Shown here: positions 31,023-31,097 of the stretch, piece by piece
Layout: every line of letters starts with the position of its first letter
Numbering within the stretch: the first letter of the stretch is position 1
Assembly: GCA_009774215.1 (NCBI GenBank)
Contig: VSNH01000025.1
Span: forward strand, 1 to 31,097
Origin: Lachnospiraceae bacterium
Lineage (GTDB): Bacteria; Bacillota; Clostridia; Lachnospirales; Lachnospiraceae
Direction: 5' to 3'
Length of the DNA stretch: 31,097 bases
Position numbers and translations under genes: made by a program
The notes under the pieces: generated by a model
The model's input: the letters and a program-made list of their open reading frames with translations, nothing else
Databases searched by the model: none
What the model was told of the DNA's origin: nothing

Positions 31023-31097
31023 GTGTCTGTTACAATTGCAGCGGAACTTGCTACGCAGACACCTGAAAAAACAGCAACAGAGGTCGCAACAGAGATA
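31023..31097 (+). CDS. Possible start of a further frame cut by the window edge
   Basis: From GTG 31023 the plus strand reads VSVTIAAELATQTPEKTATE and stays open to the window end. The Thr/Pro/Glu-rich text resembles the linker at the start of the giant surface protein, and again no signal peptide precedes it. Only 25 codons are visible and the upstream purine block (GGATGA) is weak. A different frame starting at ATG 31012 is also open, so this is tentative. Confidence 0.2.
   Translation, partial: MSVTIAAELATQTPEKTATEVATEI

Overview
The window looks like a chromosomal segment of a flagellated, Gram-positive anaerobe, most likely Clostridia of the Lachnospiraceae type. Supporting signs are the mbl-flhO-flhP gene order known from Firmicutes, strong AGGAGG-type ribosome binding sites, sigma-A promoters with 17-bp spacers, a Gram-positive LexA box of the CGAAC-N4-GTTC type, and RecD2, Uma2 and Rpn family genes. 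The genus assignment is inference.

Layout. (1) 1-1690 is the end of an inserted element that continues off the left edge. It carries a PAPS-reductase-like PP-loop protein, a 46-residue DpnD/PcfM-like peptide, a small HTH protein and a strongly paired region that may be an RNA. It abuts comF, whose 3' end (the PRPP-binding motif) is missing, so the element probably sits inside comF. (2) 1686-8057, all on the minus strand, holds mbl, flhO, flhP and a rod-binding protein (cell shape plus flagellar rod), then recD2 and the truncated comF. (3) 8512-10173 is a plus-strand ABC-class ATPase of the COG3044 type. (4) 10302-15277 is uvrB-uvrA, with a LexA box upstream of uvrB. (5) 15595-25582 is an accessory island. 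It contains a dCTP-deaminase-type anti-phage protein under an almost exact copy of the uvrB SOS promoter, a divergent intact tyrosine recombinase, and a 2,089-codon surface-protein frame that begins 5 bp after the recombinase and has no signal peptide, no ATG and no ribosome binding site. (6) 25733-30786 mixes a Uma2-family nuclease, manC, a small CxxC protein, an XRE regulator, paired 11-bp repeats, a broken gene and an Rpn-family nuclease whose C-terminal tail matches that of the Uma2 protein.

How it may work together. DNA damage, including that caused by phage, would derepress uvrBA and the deaminase together, coupling repair to nucleotide-depletion defence. The same LexA box lies between the divergent deaminase and recombinase promoters, so recombination could also be damage-linked. 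The recombinase next to a headless surface-protein gene is best explained as a silent or movable cassette that needs recombination to gain a promoter and export signal. This is the most promising candidate for an undescribed system in the window, and it remains an inference from gene arrangement.

Limits: no database search or folding program was run. Family names rest on motif recognition, and promoters, terminators and operators were found by eye.
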